Assembly: GCF_009905375.1 (NCBI RefSeq)
Contig: NC_133657.1
Location: forward strand, 4,482,239-4,546,238
DNA from: Apium graveolens
Taxonomy: Eukaryota > Streptophyta > Magnoliopsida > Apiales > Apiaceae
DNA: 64,000 nucleotides
Direction: 5' to 3'
Below the pieces are notes generated by a model. It did no database searches, was not told where the DNA came from, and worked only from the letters and a program-made list of their open reading frames with translations. Of this stretch, positions 10,861 to 23,755 are shown piece after piece. Position 1 is the stretch's first letter, and every line of letters begins with the position of its first letter. A program made the translations under genes and the position numbers.

Positions 10861-12945
10861 GTTAAGCATCTTCAGGTGTTTGGAAGAAAGTGCTTTATGC
10901 TAAAAGACAACTCTGAATAAATTGGAAAATTTGACTCTAAAGTATTTGAAGCTATTTTTCTGGTATATTCATTAGAAAGACTGCTTACATAGTTTATGTG
11001 CTAGAGCAGAAGAAAATTATGGAGAGCACATATGTGACATTTGACGATGACAAATATCCAGGCTTAGAATGCCTTGATGAAAGTGAAGTTGAAGCCTTAA
11101 AGTTTAAAAATCTTAATATTGACAGTGATTCTGAAGATGAAGCTGAAGTCAACACAGACAATATAATGGAGGAAAAATCAAGTGAACCAGTGAATTCTGA
11201 GAATAAAAATTCATCTCAAGAAAGAAGCACACCTAAATTTGGTGGCACAAACTCAAGTGGAGAAGAAGATGACAGTTCTGTAAGTCATGCCAATAATAAA
11301 TAAAATGAGGATAATTCTAGTCACCAAAATCATCACACCAGAAAATGGGATATGAGTCACACTAGAGACACTATAATTGGTGATCCTAATACTGGAGTAA
11401 GGAATAGGAGTGCTATTGCTAATGAATGCTTGCATGCATGCTTTCTATCTCAAATTGAGCCTAAGAAAACTGAGAAAGTTCTATCATATCCTGATTGGAT
11501 AACTGCTATGCAAGAAGAGCCAGTTTGAAAGAAATAAAGTTTGGGAACTGGTTCCTGCACCAAGAAATAGAAGCAACATTGGAAAAAATGGATGAAAATG
11601 GAATTGTGACAAGAAACAAAGCAAGACTGGTTATCAAAGGCTACTCACAAGAAGAAGGAATTGATTATGATGAAACTTTTTCTCCAGTTGCAAGACTTGA
11701 AGCAATAAGAATTTTCCTTGCATTTGTTGTACATTCTAATTTCAAAGTGTATCAAATGGATGTGAAAAGTGCATTCCTCAATGGTGAATTAGAAGAAAAA
11801 GTCTATGTACAACAACCACCTGGCGTTGAAAATCCAGAATTTCCAAATTTTATTTACAAACTTTTGAAGGCTCTATATGGATTGAAACAAATACCAAGGG
11901 CATGGTACAACACACTATTGGAATTTTTACTCAAACATGGATTATCTAGCATAATTGACAAGACTTCATTCTAGAAGCAACATGGTGAAGACATCATCCT
12001 AGTTCAAATCTATATGAATGATATCATCTTTGGTTCTACTAATGAAAAGTTGTATCAAAGATTCTCAAAACTGATGCTAAATGAATATGAGATGAGCATG
12101 ATAGGGGAACTAAGTTACTTTCTTGGCCTTCAAGTTAGCCAAAGAAATGATGGAATCTTTATCAGTTAAACCAAGTATGTCAAAGATATTTTGAAATTTT
12201 TTGGAATGGTGGACTGTTCACCTACATCAACCCCCATGTCTACAACTACCAAATTGGATGAAGATAAGAAAGGAAAATGTGTAGACATCTCAAGCTATAG
12301 GGGAATGATTGGATCTTTGCTCTATTTAACTGCAAGTAGACCAGACATCATGTTTACCACATGTGTGTATGCAAGATTTCAAGCAAATCCTAAAGAATCA
12401 CACTTAGTGGCTGTTAAGAGGATTTTTAGATATTTGAAGGGAACACCAAACTTGGGATTGTGGTATCCTAAGTGAACTGGATTTGAAGTTGTTGGATACA
12501 CAAATGCATATTTTGCTGAATGCAGGGTAGACAAAAAAAGTACAAGTGGAAGTTGTCAATTCCTTTGTCAAATACTTATATCATGGTATAGTAAGAAACA
12601 ACAATATGTGTCAACTTCTACAGCTGAGGCTGAATACATAGTTGCTGGAAGTTGTTGTGCTCAAGTGTTTTGGATTAGAAATCAACTAATGGATTATGGC
12701 CTAGTGTTACATAAGATTCCAATCATGTGTGACAATACTAGTTCTATATTTATTGTTGCTAATCCAGTTAATCATTCTAGAACTAAGCACATTGATTTAA
12801 AGTACCATTTTATTAGAGAACATGTTACAAATGGTACTATTGAGCTTGTGTTTGTTCCAACATAAAACCAGTTAGCTGAAATTTTCACTAAACCTTTAGA
12901 TAAAACAACTTTCACTAGACTTGTAAGTCAAATTGGTATATAAAT
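10861..12945 (+). pseudogene. pol remnant of element C (integrase C-terminus, RT, RNase H)
   Basis: The sequence opens inside the integrase C-terminal region (VFGRKCF, then KFDSKVF and TFDDDKYPG) and continues with an acidic linker (10998-11303). RT motif [16 protein letters not shown], lies at about 11754-11798. The YVDD box reads YMND (12011-12022). The RNase H entry SDAD reads TNAY, and STSTAEAEY begins at about 12611. The tail has the Ty1/copia-type IFTKPLD end. Stops occur at 11302, 11972, 12167, 12472 and 12863. YMND and TNAY show that both active sites are lost, beyond the frame breaks. Confidence 0.85.
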
Positions 12946-13140
12946 TCTTCATCCTAAAGAAAAGAACTCAGCTAACAGTTGCAACAAATTAATTCTTTAT
13001 AAATCAAAATAAATTTGATTTAATTAGGAATTAACTGGAATATGATCTATAAATATTTCAGATTTCTCTGTATATTTATTCTTCAAAATAAAATCTAACT
13101 TGAAATTTTTCAGATTATAAGAGAAACTGTCTAAATGTTA

Positions 13141-13359
13141 CTCCCTTCGTCCCACTGGGATGTTTACGTTACTATTCGGCACGCATTTCGAGGCTTCTGT
13201 ATAATTTCATAATGTTTTTTCAAAAAAAAATTTGAATAAAAGTTTAAACATAAAACTTTTATTCAAAAAAAAATTAAAAATATTATGAAACTATACTTTA
13301 AACGAGCATTGAAAAGCGTGCCGAAAAGTAACGTAAACAATCCAGTGGGACTGAGGGAG
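13141..13359. mobile_element. Stowaway-type MITE (Tc1/mariner-derived)
   Basis: The left end is CTCCCTTCGTCCCACTGG and the right end is the matching inverted repeat CCAGTGGGACTGAGGGAG. The dinucleotide TA flanks it at 13139-13140 and 13360-13361. The 219-bp body is AT-rich and largely self-complementary: AAAGTTTAAACATAAAACTTT at the centre, and TTACGTTACT near the left end pairing with AGTAACGTAA near the right end. It has no ORF. It sits in element C between RNase H and the third ORF, so it inserted after C. Confidence 0.88.
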
Positions 13360-13780
13360 TAGTTCACATCATTAATATGTGAAATTAATATAAGACCGAA
13401 TTAAAATAGATCAAAAGTATGTAGAGAACTGAGTTCTCGATAAGTCAAAATGACTTTTCAATAAGTCATTTTTCTGACTTCTCGATAGAGTTCTCAATAA
13501 GTCTTTTTCATGACTTCTCGGTGGACTTCTCGATAAGTCTTTTTATGAATTTTCGACAAGTATTGTATAGATCTCGATATACTTATCGACATGGAGTTCT
13601 CTATAGTTCAAATTTTAGACTTCTTGATAAACTATAATTGAAACAATTTAATTCAATAAATTATTTCAGTAAAATACTTTTGATAGAAAATCAATTCTAA
13701 TTTTATGTTGATTTCTTCAATAAAAATAGAATAATTCAATCTAAAAAGGACAAACTGGGTATTTGTACAACATGTAATGA
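13360..13780 (+). repeat. Linker of element C with TCGATAAGTC motif cluster
   Basis: No coding frame is seen. Between about 13434 and 13600, degenerate copies of TCGATAAGTC/GACTTATCGA alternate with GAGTTCTC and GACTTCTC phrases. The same motif fills the LTR of C at 27190-27600. The conserved N-terminal third-ORF domain seen in A and D is not recognisable here and was probably lost. Confidence 0.65.
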
Positions 13781-14612
13781 GTCTACACCTCCTCTTGAAC
13801 AATCTCAAGTGGGTGAAAGAAGTCAATTGGTTGGCAGACACTTAGAGGGCACATCAATTGAAACTCCCTCATCTATTTAGGGGGAGTTGCCAACACTCAC
13901 GCCTGATCTCACAAATCTTATTTCTAAAATTTCTTTAACTTTTAATGAAGGACTTGAATCTTCTTCTCAAGCCCTGCTAAAATCAAGTGACACGGTTCAT
14001 GCAACTATGATCACCACTCAGGCACAATCTTTAGATGGTGAGAGGCTACATGCTGAGGTAGACATTGATGACACCATGAAAAACACAGAAGTTTTATCAG
14101 TTTTTACTGAGGAACCTGCGCGATTTTTTGATGCACCTTAATGTGCTCAACAGTCTTCATAGACTGATAGGTTTGAGGGTAGTACTCTTGAGGGGGAGCT
14201 ACTCAAATCCTCTCCAATTGAATTGGAGGTTTCACATGAAGAAACAACTCCCCTCAAAACCCTAGCTGAAATTATTTTGACAATTGAAGCTAGGAGTTCT
14301 ATTGCCAATGATCCAGCTATTGAGGAGGCAAGAAAATAAGCACATTCAAGTGCTAGTTCCCTACAAGAGGAACAAGGGTTTAAGGCCATGGTACATGACG
14401 ACAACCTGGTCAAATCCCCTCTAATTCAAATGGAGGTTCACTTACTTAGTGATCAACACACTGACATAACCACAGCTCCCACTATGAGTTTAACTGTGAG
14501 TCTGTGACTCATGTTACAGGTACAATTTCACCTTCCATACCAACAACCTCAACCAACCCTAACCAACCCTCAACTTCTACACAATCACCACACCTCTTAT
14601 CCCAATGGTTGC
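13780..14612 (+). pseudogene. Third (env-like) ORF of element C, first fragment
   Basis: Low-complexity Ser/Thr/Glu-rich reading with the open piece 13887-14141 and several stops (13878, 14139, 14160, 14338). It contains repeats of GGGGGAG and a Pro/Thr/Ser-rich end near 14530-14600, which resembles the middle of the third ORF in the related elements. The gypsy solo LTR cuts it at 14613 and the reading resumes at 24059. Assignment rests on position and continuity, since similarity to A/D is low. Confidence 0.6.
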
Positions 14613-15130
14613 TGTTAGGGTGAAAATATGCGCTAAAATTCACGCAAGTATACGCGTTCACAAGTGGTATAAGATATAAATCAGATTCGTTCCCACAAAG
14701 ACTGGTTTAGGTTAAGTTCAATTTATGCACCTATGCAACAATATATGGCTATCGTTCAATGCTAAGACAAATAACAATTTGAGTTTTGATTAAACTAAGA
14801 GATTATACTAAATAGCATTAACTAAAAGAATTAAGGTTGAATTACGTATATGAGACAAACATGGGATTCTAACTTCATTAATACTTCATTCAAAGTCATT
14901 GTTCTTAACCTTAGCATGTGATGGTGATGACAACTAATCAGATAACACGAAACTAGTAAATGCCAACTTTCGTTGTACGAATACCCTACTACCAGACATC
15001 CACAAAATAGATAGAAGCTGAATAAACACCAATTATGTTGAGACCCTATATGTCTATAGAATTTGATAACATAAAGGTTTAATGTGCAAGTTATCTATCT
15101 TGATTACATAGGGCAAGTAAGATGGTTAAA

Positions 15131-15279
15131 ATCCTGATATAAATCCCGACGATCTTAAGTTCTGATATAAGTTCTGACTTTAGTAAGTTCTGATTTCCAG
15201 TAAGTCCTGATAAGTCCTGATATTAAGTTCTGAAACTAAACACAACAGATTAGACATGACATCACAAATATATCTAACA
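15131..15279 (-). repeat. Truncated 3' LTR of element B
   Basis: 149 bp are left of an LTR that is about 577 bp at the other end. The retained part begins TGTTAGATATATTTGTG at 15279 and holds the tandem AAGTTCTGA/AAGTCCTGAT motif array. The loss removed the LTR end and the left target duplication. The break lies at GTTAAAA/TCCTGATAT (about 15130). Confidence 0.82.
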
Positions 15280-15293
15280 ATCTCCCCCAACTT
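15280..15293 (-). promoter_or_regulatory. Polypurine tract of element B
   Basis: The minus strand reads AAGTTGGGGGAGAT directly before the LTR start TGTTAG, the expected plus-strand primer position. Confidence 0.82.
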
Positions 15294-15417
15294 GTAAATT
15301 ATGAAAAATATACAAGTTAATAGATTTGATGATGTCAAAAACATTTAAGTACAAATGCAATGAGAGTTTATTTAGACAACTAACTACAACTTACAGTCCT
15401 TGCAGCTTTTACCAATT

Positions 15418-18253
15418 TTACCGAGTCAATCTGAATCCAAAGTGATTCTTGACAAAGTTTGATATCAGCTTCTCTTCTGCAATTCTCAGGACTTGAGCTA
15501 ATGTAGCCTTGACTTGCTTCATTTTTTTATCTTGACTTCCAATCTGGTAGATTATAGTCCTAAGTGCTGAGATGTGATTTCTTTCCAATCCATCACCAAG
15601 TCTGATTACCCTTGGATGAGATGAGTCTTTATTATAGCACAGACATTTCTCTTTCAGAATAACTTCAAGTTTAGCGAAATCCTTCTTCATTGGAATTTCA
15701 CTTCCATCATCTTCAATTATATTTGGAACAAATTCTGCAACCCTTGATCCAGAGATTCTGGATTTATCCCTTATGGTCTTCATGATGAAATTTGACCATC
15801 TTCTAGTAATCTCAGACTTTATCTCCAAAAGATAATGAAAGAATTGAAGTTCTTTCAGAGATTTGTTCAGCACATATGATTCTGTCATTCTGTATGTTCT
15901 TCCATCTTCAAGAAATAGAATCATATTTTCTTTGACATTACTCTTTTCATGAGCATCCAGTACCACTTGAACAGATATAACCTTGTCAATGTGTCTCTGT
16001 AACTTCCTCAAGTGGTTTATCACTTAATAAGAATGGATCTCTGGTAATTACTTCAACTCATGTTTTGATCTTGGCTTCTTCAGAACCTAATCCAGCTCTG
16101 TCTCTTGCTTCTCTGGCTTTCAATGAAATCAGATAACAATTGACTTTTCTTAGGATCTGATGGTTTAACATTTTTCCATAGGAGTTTCTTCTTATCAGTA
16201 ACTGTCATCTTGTTCAAATCAACTTGAGCTCTGTCAGAGGTTGATATCTTGATGACTTGATCAGGATTTGTAACTGCTTACTTATCTTTTTGAATAGATA
16301 GCTTCTCAGAATTTGATAAACTCTGAGCTTCCAGAGTTTGAGTAGCTTGAGCATTATCATTAGTTAACTCTGTTTCTTTCAGTTTCTTCCTTCTCTTCAA
16401 AGATTCAACTTCCTCTTCTATCAGAGTATCATCATCATGCATTGTAGCTTGATAGGCAGGATCTATTAGAACTGAAGAAATTTTCTTCTTCTGAATCTTT
16501 GTTGGTTCATCAACCTTTTCTTTCCCTTTAGCTTTGGGATCAATTTCAACTTGTGATCTTGTCTTGGGCTTTGAAGCCTCAGAAATTGACTTCTCCTTGA
16601 TCACAATGCCTTTTTCCTTAGGCCTAGGAGGTTTCTTTGCATTAGAAGCTTTAGACTTAGGATTTGTCTTCTCAGCTGCAAATCTAGCTTCTTCCTCCTT
16701 TAGAGTCTCTAAATCCATTCCAGGATTATGCTTGAGAAATAATCTTCTAGCAATTTCTTCATCAAGTGTCTGAATCTTGGGATCCTTATAGTAGACAATA
16801 GTCTCCCTTCCCTTAAGTTTCAGAGTTTGTAAAAACTTCTAAGAGTCTTGACTTTCAGCTTGAATCAGAATATCAGAACTTGCTATCAGAGTTTGAGCAT
16901 TTACAACATCAGAACTTGAATTCTTCTGTGTAGAAGATTTGCTAGAATCAGAAATTAGTTTTTGTGAAGAAACTTTGTTGCTGCTTTGCCCTTGACCTTG
17001 ACCCTTGCTAGGGTTTCCCTGGTCATCTTCTTTATCATCCTTCTTCTCCAGTACTTGAATAGTAGAGCATCTGGACTTAACTACCTTCTCCCCCTTTTTG
17101 GCATCATTTGATAAGAGTAGAAAGAGAAGAAGTTCCACTGAAGATTAGATTTCATTCAGTTGAGTCTGTTGAGAGACTTGATTCTGCAGGACCTCATTCA
17201 GTTGGGCCTGTTGCTTTTCTTGAACTTTCTCAATAGCCTCTACTTTTTCATGAATAGGTCTGATAAACTTGTTCTTGTCTAGCTTCAGCATCAGGTCTAG
17301 CTTATCAGCATTTTCCTGTAATTTATCAACCTTGGCATGAGTAATGGAGTTTTGACTTCGAAGATTTTTGGTACTGAGAGCTGTGACTTTAAGTTGAGCT
17401 TTGAAGTCAGAATTTGTCAACAACTCATCAGCTTTTGCAATATGATCTGACAGAACTTTTGAGATGGGAATGAAGTCAGATTCATTCCACTTCTTTGTCC
17501 ACTCAACTCCTCTGTGAGTTTCTTCTCATGGAACATGAGCATCTTTTTCAACAAACTTTTTAAGCAGTGCTTCCTTTCCAATAATGGGAGCATTTACCGG
17601 AGCACTATCTCCAGAACTTGCTATAAGCTCATCATCTTCTGACAACACAAGCGTGTGTGTGGCAGTAGGAGATTTTGGTACAACTTCATCTGTTTCCACA
17701 TCCAGAATTGGAGTAGTTGGTATTTCAGCATTTAATGGAGAAACAGGTGGAGTTGTCACTTGTGCTTGTGGTGCTTCCAGAAACAAGACAGTTGGAATGT
17801 TCATCCTATGAATGTCAATTTCAGGACTTAATCCTGAATCTTCAACTGTAGTTGTTTCTCTCAGTGGAGAGATAGGAGGAGTAATCATTGTATCTTGAAC
17901 AGTGTCTTCAGCTTGAGGTGGAGGTGGCAAAGCTTCAATCACCATTGGTTGTGATGAGATCAGAGATTCCTGATCCCCTTCCTCAGCTTCTGTAGCATCC
18001 TCAGAGTGAGGTTGTGCCATATGCCTTCCTGCTCTCATTTTCTTTGATCTTCTGGATGGTGGAGGAGTTGTTTGAGCAACGTCAGAACTTGAAGTTCATT
18101 TCCACTTTAAAATACCAGAAACCTCAGCTTCAGTTTCCTTCCGAGGAGTTATCTTTTCAGCTGCTACTTCCTTCTAAAAAATTACATTTTCAGCTTCTAT
18201 CTCCTTCTGAAGAATTGATTCTTCAGCTGCTACTGTCACATGTTCTGTTCTTT
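15418..18253 (-). pseudogene. Third (env-like) ORF of element B, broken and lacking its start
   Basis: The reading begins at the deletion junction near 18253 with Lys/Glu/Ala repeats. It continues with a Pro/Thr/Ser-rich acidic segment (18038-17526), a coiled-coil-like segment with Gln/Asn-rich heptads (17423-17145), a charged low-complexity segment (17138-16839), a Lys/Glu-rich segment (16718-16278) and a C-terminal domain (16023-15418). The order of segments parallels the third ORF of A/D although the residues differ. The conserved N-terminal domain is missing because of the deletion. Many TCAGAACTT copies lie within the coding sequence, for example at 16860-16925. Function is unknown. Confidence 0.7.
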
Positions 18254-20207
18254 GGTCATGGCACTAGGGTCCAGACTTTATTTCTTTCAAATTCATTTAA
18301 CTCTTCCTCCATTGCTTGCACCCAATCAGCATCTTGAAGAGTTTCATCCACTTTTTTTGGTTCAATCTGAGATAGAAAGGAATGATGGAGACATTCATTT
18401 GATGTTGTTGTTCTAGTTCTGACACCTGCTTCAGGATCTCCAATTATTAAGTCAGGTGTGTGTGCTTTAGTCCACTTCCTTGCAGATGGAATTTGATCTC
18501 TATAACTGGATCCTCCCCCATGATCCATGATGTCTCCATCAGCATTTTCTGATGCTCCCCCTGTAGTTATGCTCTCTGAGACTTCAGAGTTTTAGTTGGA
18601 TCCTTCAGGAATTGAAGAATCAGAGTTTCCAAAATTATCAGAATTTGGCTCATCAGCACTTGATGAATCAGAACTTGAAGAGTCAGTGACAGGTTCTGAT
18701 GCTTCTTGAGAGTCTTGAGATGTGGTATGTTCATCAGCTTGCTCCCCCTGAACAGGTGCATTTTCCTTTGGAGTAGTTACCACAGTTTCAATGACATCAG
18801 AATTTAACCCGTCAGAACTTACAGAATCAGGATTTAGGTCATCAGAATTTACAGAATCAGAATTTAAATCTTTATTTTCAAATCTCAGCTGATCATGATC
18901 ATTGAAATCTTCAAGTCCAGTAATTTTTTTATCATCAAAAGATACATTGATAGATTCCATGACAACCCTTGTTCTTAAATTGTAGACTCTGAAGGCTTTT
19001 GTGGAAAGTGGATATCCAACAAAAATTCCTTCATCAGCTTTTAGATCAAATTTTGACAGCTGTTCAGGATGAGTCTTAAGAACAAAACACTTGCATCCAT
19101 ATACATGAAAGTATTTCAGATTTGGCTTCTTTTTCTTCACCATCTCATATGGTGTTTTTCCATGCTTGTTTATGAGTGTAGCATTCTGTGTAAAATAAGC
19201 AGTCTACACAGCTTCAGCCCAAAAGTAGGTTGGTAGTTTTTCTTCATCAAGCATAGTTCGTGCAAATTCAATAAGAGTCTTATTCTTTCTTTCTACAACT
19301 CTATTCTGCTGTGGAGTTCCAGGTGCAGAAATTTCTTTCTTTATTCCATGCTCTTTGCAGAACTCTTCCATGATTGAATTCTTGAACTCAGTGTCATTAT
19401 CACTTCTTATGATTTTAACAGAATCTTTGTCCAACTTATCCAGTTGTCTGACATGATCAGTTAGAGTAGATGCAGTTTCATTCTTCTTGTTCAAGAAATA
19501 CACCCAAGTGTATCTTGTGAACTCATCCACTATAACCATAGCATATTTCTTCTTTGCAATGGATATGACATTGACTGAACCAAATAGATCAACATGCATT
19601 AAGTGATAAGGCTCAAGAATTGAGGATTCAATTTTGCTCTTGAATGAAAATTTCTTTGTTTTGCCTTTTGACATGAGTCACAAAGGCCATCAGGAGCAAA
19701 TACTGATTTGGGCAGTCCTCTCACAAGATCTTTCTTTACTAGCTCATTTATGTTGTTGAAATTTAAATGAGAGAGTCTCTTATGCCAATTCCAGCTTTCT
19801 TCAATTGATGCTCTGCTTAACAGATAGATTGCAGAACCATCAGAATTTGTTGAAAGTCTGGATTCATAAATGTTACCATGTCTGTAACCTTTCAGAACCA
19901 CTTTGCCTGTAAAATTACTTACAACTTCACAGTGTTCTTCAAAGAAATCCACATGATAACCTTTGTCACAGATTTGACTCACACTTAGCAGATTGTGTTT
20001 AAGTCCTGAGACAAGAGCTACTGTTTCAATAATGACATTCCCAAGATTGATATTGCCATATCCTAGAGTTTTTCCCCTGTTGCCATCTCCATTAGAAACT
20101 CCTGGGCCAGCTTTCTCCATAAAGTCTGATAGCAGGATTTTATTTTCAGCCATATGTCCTGAACATCCACTGTCCAGAACTAGGATGTTTTTCCTGTTGC
20201 CCTGCAA
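18254..20207 (-). pseudogene. pol of element B: protease, integrase and RT stub
   Basis: The protease motif is DSGCSGHMAEN (about 20180-20145), followed by the pre-integrase segment (NWHKRLSHLN) and zinc-binding CDSCQKAK. The integrase core includes MHVDLFGSVNV and IIRSDNDTEF, then the TPQQNRVVERKN block. The C-terminal part starts at 19143 (YGCKCFVLK). A long acidic linker (about 18890-18600) is rich in Asn-Ser-Asp repeats, several encoded by the family motif. The RT starts normally (NEFERNKVWTLVP) and is cut at 18256, leaving about 25 RT residues. The fingers, the YVDD box and the whole RNase H are absent. The frame changes around 19670 and 19200, and there is a stop near 18594. Confidence 0.85.
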
Positions 20208-20210
20208 TCA

Positions 20211-22568
20211 CTAAGACCACAAATGGTTAGTTTTAAGGACCCAAACTTGCTTGGATCCTTTGGCCTTTTTAAGTTTGTTAGCATTTGCAGCGGATTTAAT
20301 TTCAGAGTTTATGCTAACATGCTGTTTTTCAGACTTTATATCAGACTTTGCATCAGACTTTACACTAGAAGGAATTACACTAACTTTCTTAAAGAAGGTT
20401 TTATTTGATAATAATCATAGTACAAACTATGATATTCCTTACAAGTATAAATATAATGCCATAAACTACCATAATAAAAACAAGGATTTTGTGGTTTAAA
20501 CCTAACAGACTGACTCTTAACTCCTGATCTAGGAGGTAAAGAGTTTATATCTTTATTTTTCCTGCAAAAAGAAGTAAGATGGTTAGAGTTTCCACAATTA
20601 TAGAATTTCTTTCTAGAAGCATTAGGAACAGGCACATAATTATTGCTTTTATTCACACCTTCCTTTCTATTCCTATTTTTCCTAGGTTCCTTGACCTTGT
20701 TCACATTTTTAATCTCTTTCAGCTTATACTTAAGCTGCTTCTTTGTCATCAAACCTATGTTTACTGAAGCTGGTTTGTCCTGTTTTAATTTGTCAGAAGT
20801 TGACTTTTCTTTGACTTCTGTCTTAGAATCTTTCATCTTTTCAGAATCAGACATAACAGTTTTTGCTACAAACTTAACATGATTAACTTTAGGCTTTTCA
20901 GCTTTCTTGGTAAAATTTGGTTTAGATGACAGAGTTTCCTTTTCTTCTTTATCATCTTCATAACCTAAGCCCTCTTTCCAGTTTCCACTACTTAGTATAT
21001 TCTGAGTTGTTCTGCCAGAGTTAGTCCAAGTTTTGATGATTTCTCTTTCCTTTTCTAATTCAGATTTAAGAGATTTATTCAGTGTTAGCACTTCATCTCT
21101 AACATACAAAGCCTCATCTCTTTCTTTCTGATTTTGATGAAGTAAAACTAACTATTTTTCTAAGTAGACATTTCTGTTTCTAAGAGCAAGACTTTCAGAT
21201 GTTAATCTTTCATTTGTAAAAGACTGATCTCCAAAACTAATGAACATGGTTTTAAGATATAATCCCAACACAGTAATATCATCAGTATGAAAATCAAGAG
21301 TTGTTTCAGGTACCTTCAATTCAACAGTTTCAGAACTGCTATCAGCATTTGCCATCAAGGCATAGTTCACCTCTTCTTCAGAATCTGAAGTGTCTACCCA
21401 GTTTTTCTTCTTTGTGACAAGTGCCTTGCTTTTACCACCTTTTCCTTTCTTGCAACTCAGGAGAGATGTGGCCTCTTTCACCACAATTGTAGTATTTGAC
21501 ATTTGAGTTGTCTCCTCTGTCAGACTTTCCTCCTTTGCCTTCAGACTTTCTGAACCCTTCTTTTCAGAACTTCCACCTTTCCTGGAAAACTTCTTGCCCT
21601 TTCTGAATTTCTTGTAGGCTATCTTGGTGATACCCTTCACCATAAGAGCACACAGTTGCATCATCTCTGCATCAACATCCACTTCAGATAAACTTTCAGA
21701 TTCTGAATCATCATCATCAGAATATGATGACTCTGAATCGGACTGTATGATGAGAGCCTTTCCTTTGCCCCTCTTTTGAGAGAACCACTTTAGGAGATTC
21801 CTCCTCTGCTTTAAGAGTAACTTTCTTTGACTTTCTTCCATGCCTTTTTCTCCTTTGATCCATCTCAAGTTCATGAGTCTTGAGCATACCATAAATTTCA
21901 TCAAGAGTAGTTTCAGTAAGGTCATAGTTGTCTCTTTTGGTAGTAGACTTCAAATCCTAATTTTCAGGAAGAGCTAAAAGGAATTTTATATTTGAATCTT
22001 CAAGATCATATTTCTTGTCCACCAGTGACAGATCATTCAAGAGTTTGGCAAACCTGTCATATAAATCAGTTAATGATTCATCAGCTTTTGAATCAAAGTG
22101 CTCATACTCCTGAGTGAGTATTGTCTTCCCGTTCTTTTTGATGGCTTCAGTTCCCTGGCATCTTGTCTCCAAAGCATCCCATATCCCCTTTGCAGTCTTG
22201 CATCCAATTACCCTGTTTGACATGACATTGTCAATTGCACTATACAACAAATGCCTTACCCTTGCATCATTGGCAATAGATGAGATGTCTTCAGGTGTAT
22301 AATCACTTTTCTCCTTTGGTATGACCTTTGCTGGTTGATCAACAACTGCAACAGAAAGCTTAATAGGCTTATATGGTCCTTCATTAATTCTATCAAGGTA
22401 TTATGGACTCGTGGCTTCCAGAAACATAGCCATCTTCACTTTCCATATAGGATACTCAGATGCTCTCAGTATGGGAACCCTAATAGTTTTATATCGACTG
22501 TGGGTTTGATTGTTTTGAGTATCTTGAGTTTTGGTGGGCTTAGTTGGAGTTTGTGTTTCTTCAGACAT
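20211..22568 (-). pseudogene. gag of element B, broken
   Basis: The start at 22568 (MSEETQTPT) is just after the primer-binding site. The N-terminal UBN2/gag domain follows (YPIWKVKMAMFL, then IWDALETRCQGTEAIK), then a Lys/Ser-rich basic region with acidic serine runs (21700-21660), a coiled-coil-like region and a zinc-knuckle region. The knuckle reads FYNCGNSNHLTSFC, so the first zinc-binding Cys is Tyr (TAT for TGT). A second Cys/His motif, CFYYGSLWHYIYTC, has also lost a Cys. The reading shifts frame near 21955, 21750, 21130 and 20400 and ends in WVLKTNHLWS and a stop at 20211. Confidence 0.82.
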
Positions 22569-22609
22569 GATTGTAAACCGGATCTTACTGTTTGTATATC
22601 AACATAGTA

Positions 22610-22621
22610 GCTCTGATACCA
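22610..22621 (-). promoter_or_regulatory. Primer-binding site of element B (initiator tRNA-Met)
   Basis: The minus strand reads TGGTATCAGAGC, the standard complement to the 3' end of initiator methionine tRNA. It follows the 5' LTR and precedes the gag ATG by about 40 bp. Confidence 0.92.
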
Positions 22622-23198
22622 CTTTTTAGGTCACACAACACTATAGAAGGGGATTGAATATAGTGTTTATACAATCAAATCAATTTAGAACACAAGTATG
22701 TAACGGTAATCAAGTATATTCAATATAATAAACTCTGTTACAATAGAACAATTGTTCTCTCTCAGTGATGAACAATATCACTAAGAGCTGCTAGGGTTAC
22801 AGTAAATAATCTTCCTCGTGAATGATAACACATATAGTGTAAACTCTAAGCTGTGTTTATATAGTACACAGTTACAAGATATCTTCTAATTGATATGGAA
22901 TATAATTCCGTCTCCTAAAATATATCAATCAGATATTATCTTCTACAAGTATTTTAGTCCTCTAACTCTAAAGCATATCTTACAGTGTTTTAGTCCAGAT
23001 CCTCTCCTGTAAATCAGTTGCATTCTTTATCTGAAGTACCCGCACTTAAGTCCTGATATAAATCCTGACGGCCTTAAGTTCTGATATAAGTTCTGACTTC
23101 AGTAAGTTCTGATTTCCAGTAAGTCCTGATAAGTCCTGATATTAAGTTCTGAAACTAAACACAACAGATTAGACATGACATCACAAATATTTCTAACA
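22622..23198 (-). repeat. 5' LTR of element B
   Basis: The LTR starts TGTTAGAAATATTTGTG at 23198 and runs to the primer-binding site. Its last bases read CCTAAAAAG, so the usual terminal CA appears mutated and the exact end is uncertain by a few bases. An array of about seven direct AAGTTCTGA/AAGTCCTGA copies lies at 23048-23150. The flank attac (23199-23203) joins the gypsy LTR. Confidence 0.88.
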
Positions 23199-23660
23199 AT
23201 TACATACGAATCATGCATAACAATTACACATGAACCTATGCTAGCATGGCAAGTTCTAAACCTCCATATTCACTTTCGTTTCAATAGAGATTAACACGCT
23301 ATCTTATATGTTAGCTACGCATATAAGACGAATAAGCACAACCAATACTAGGATATCAATCAATCATCACACACCAAGATATTGAAACAAATTAACTATA
23401 GAAATCCATAAATAAATCCGTTAGAACCCCACGATAACGATTAGTTCATAATCAAACTCATCATCACCATGGGTTCCAATGAAAACATGATATAAAATAA
23501 TATAAGAGTACTAGGGTTCAAAGACAAATTGAAAACGAGCATCCAAGTATCAACTATATTAAAGAAAACAAAAGTCTTCTTCTCCGTAGCCTTCTCGTGC
23601 TCCAGGATGGCCAGGACTCTCAAAATCTTCAATTTCGACTAAAATCAGGATTCTGGGGCA

Positions 23661-23755
23661 GAAACCAGGCGTGGGCGCGCTGTTTTTGGGTGCGGCCGCG
23701 CTGGAATAGTGTTTTCAGCGGCGCAGGCGCGCTGTTCTGGCGCGGCCGCGCCTAC
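23661..23755. other. GC-rich tract inside gypsy solo LTR
   Basis: In an otherwise AT-rich LTR, this stretch holds repeated GGCGCGC and GCGGCCGC phrases, many of them palindromic. A comparable tract lies in the related LTR at 28608-28700. No ORF is convincing. Confidence 0.7.

Larger units (their letters stand above)
15131..23198 (-). mobile_element. Sirevirus-type copia element B, internally deleted, nested in gypsy solo LTR
   Basis: On the minus strand the order is 5' LTR (23198-22622), primer-binding site (22621-22610), gag, protease, integrase, the first residues of RT, third ORF, polypurine tract (15293-15280) and a truncated 3' LTR (15279-15131). The right flank carries attac, continuous with the gypsy LTR. 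The left flank lacks it because the distal LTR part is gone. RT and RNase H are deleted. The family motif is AAGTTCTGA/AAGTCCTGA. The LTR start TGTTAGAAATATTTG distinguishes it from the A/D and C families. Confidence 0.88.
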
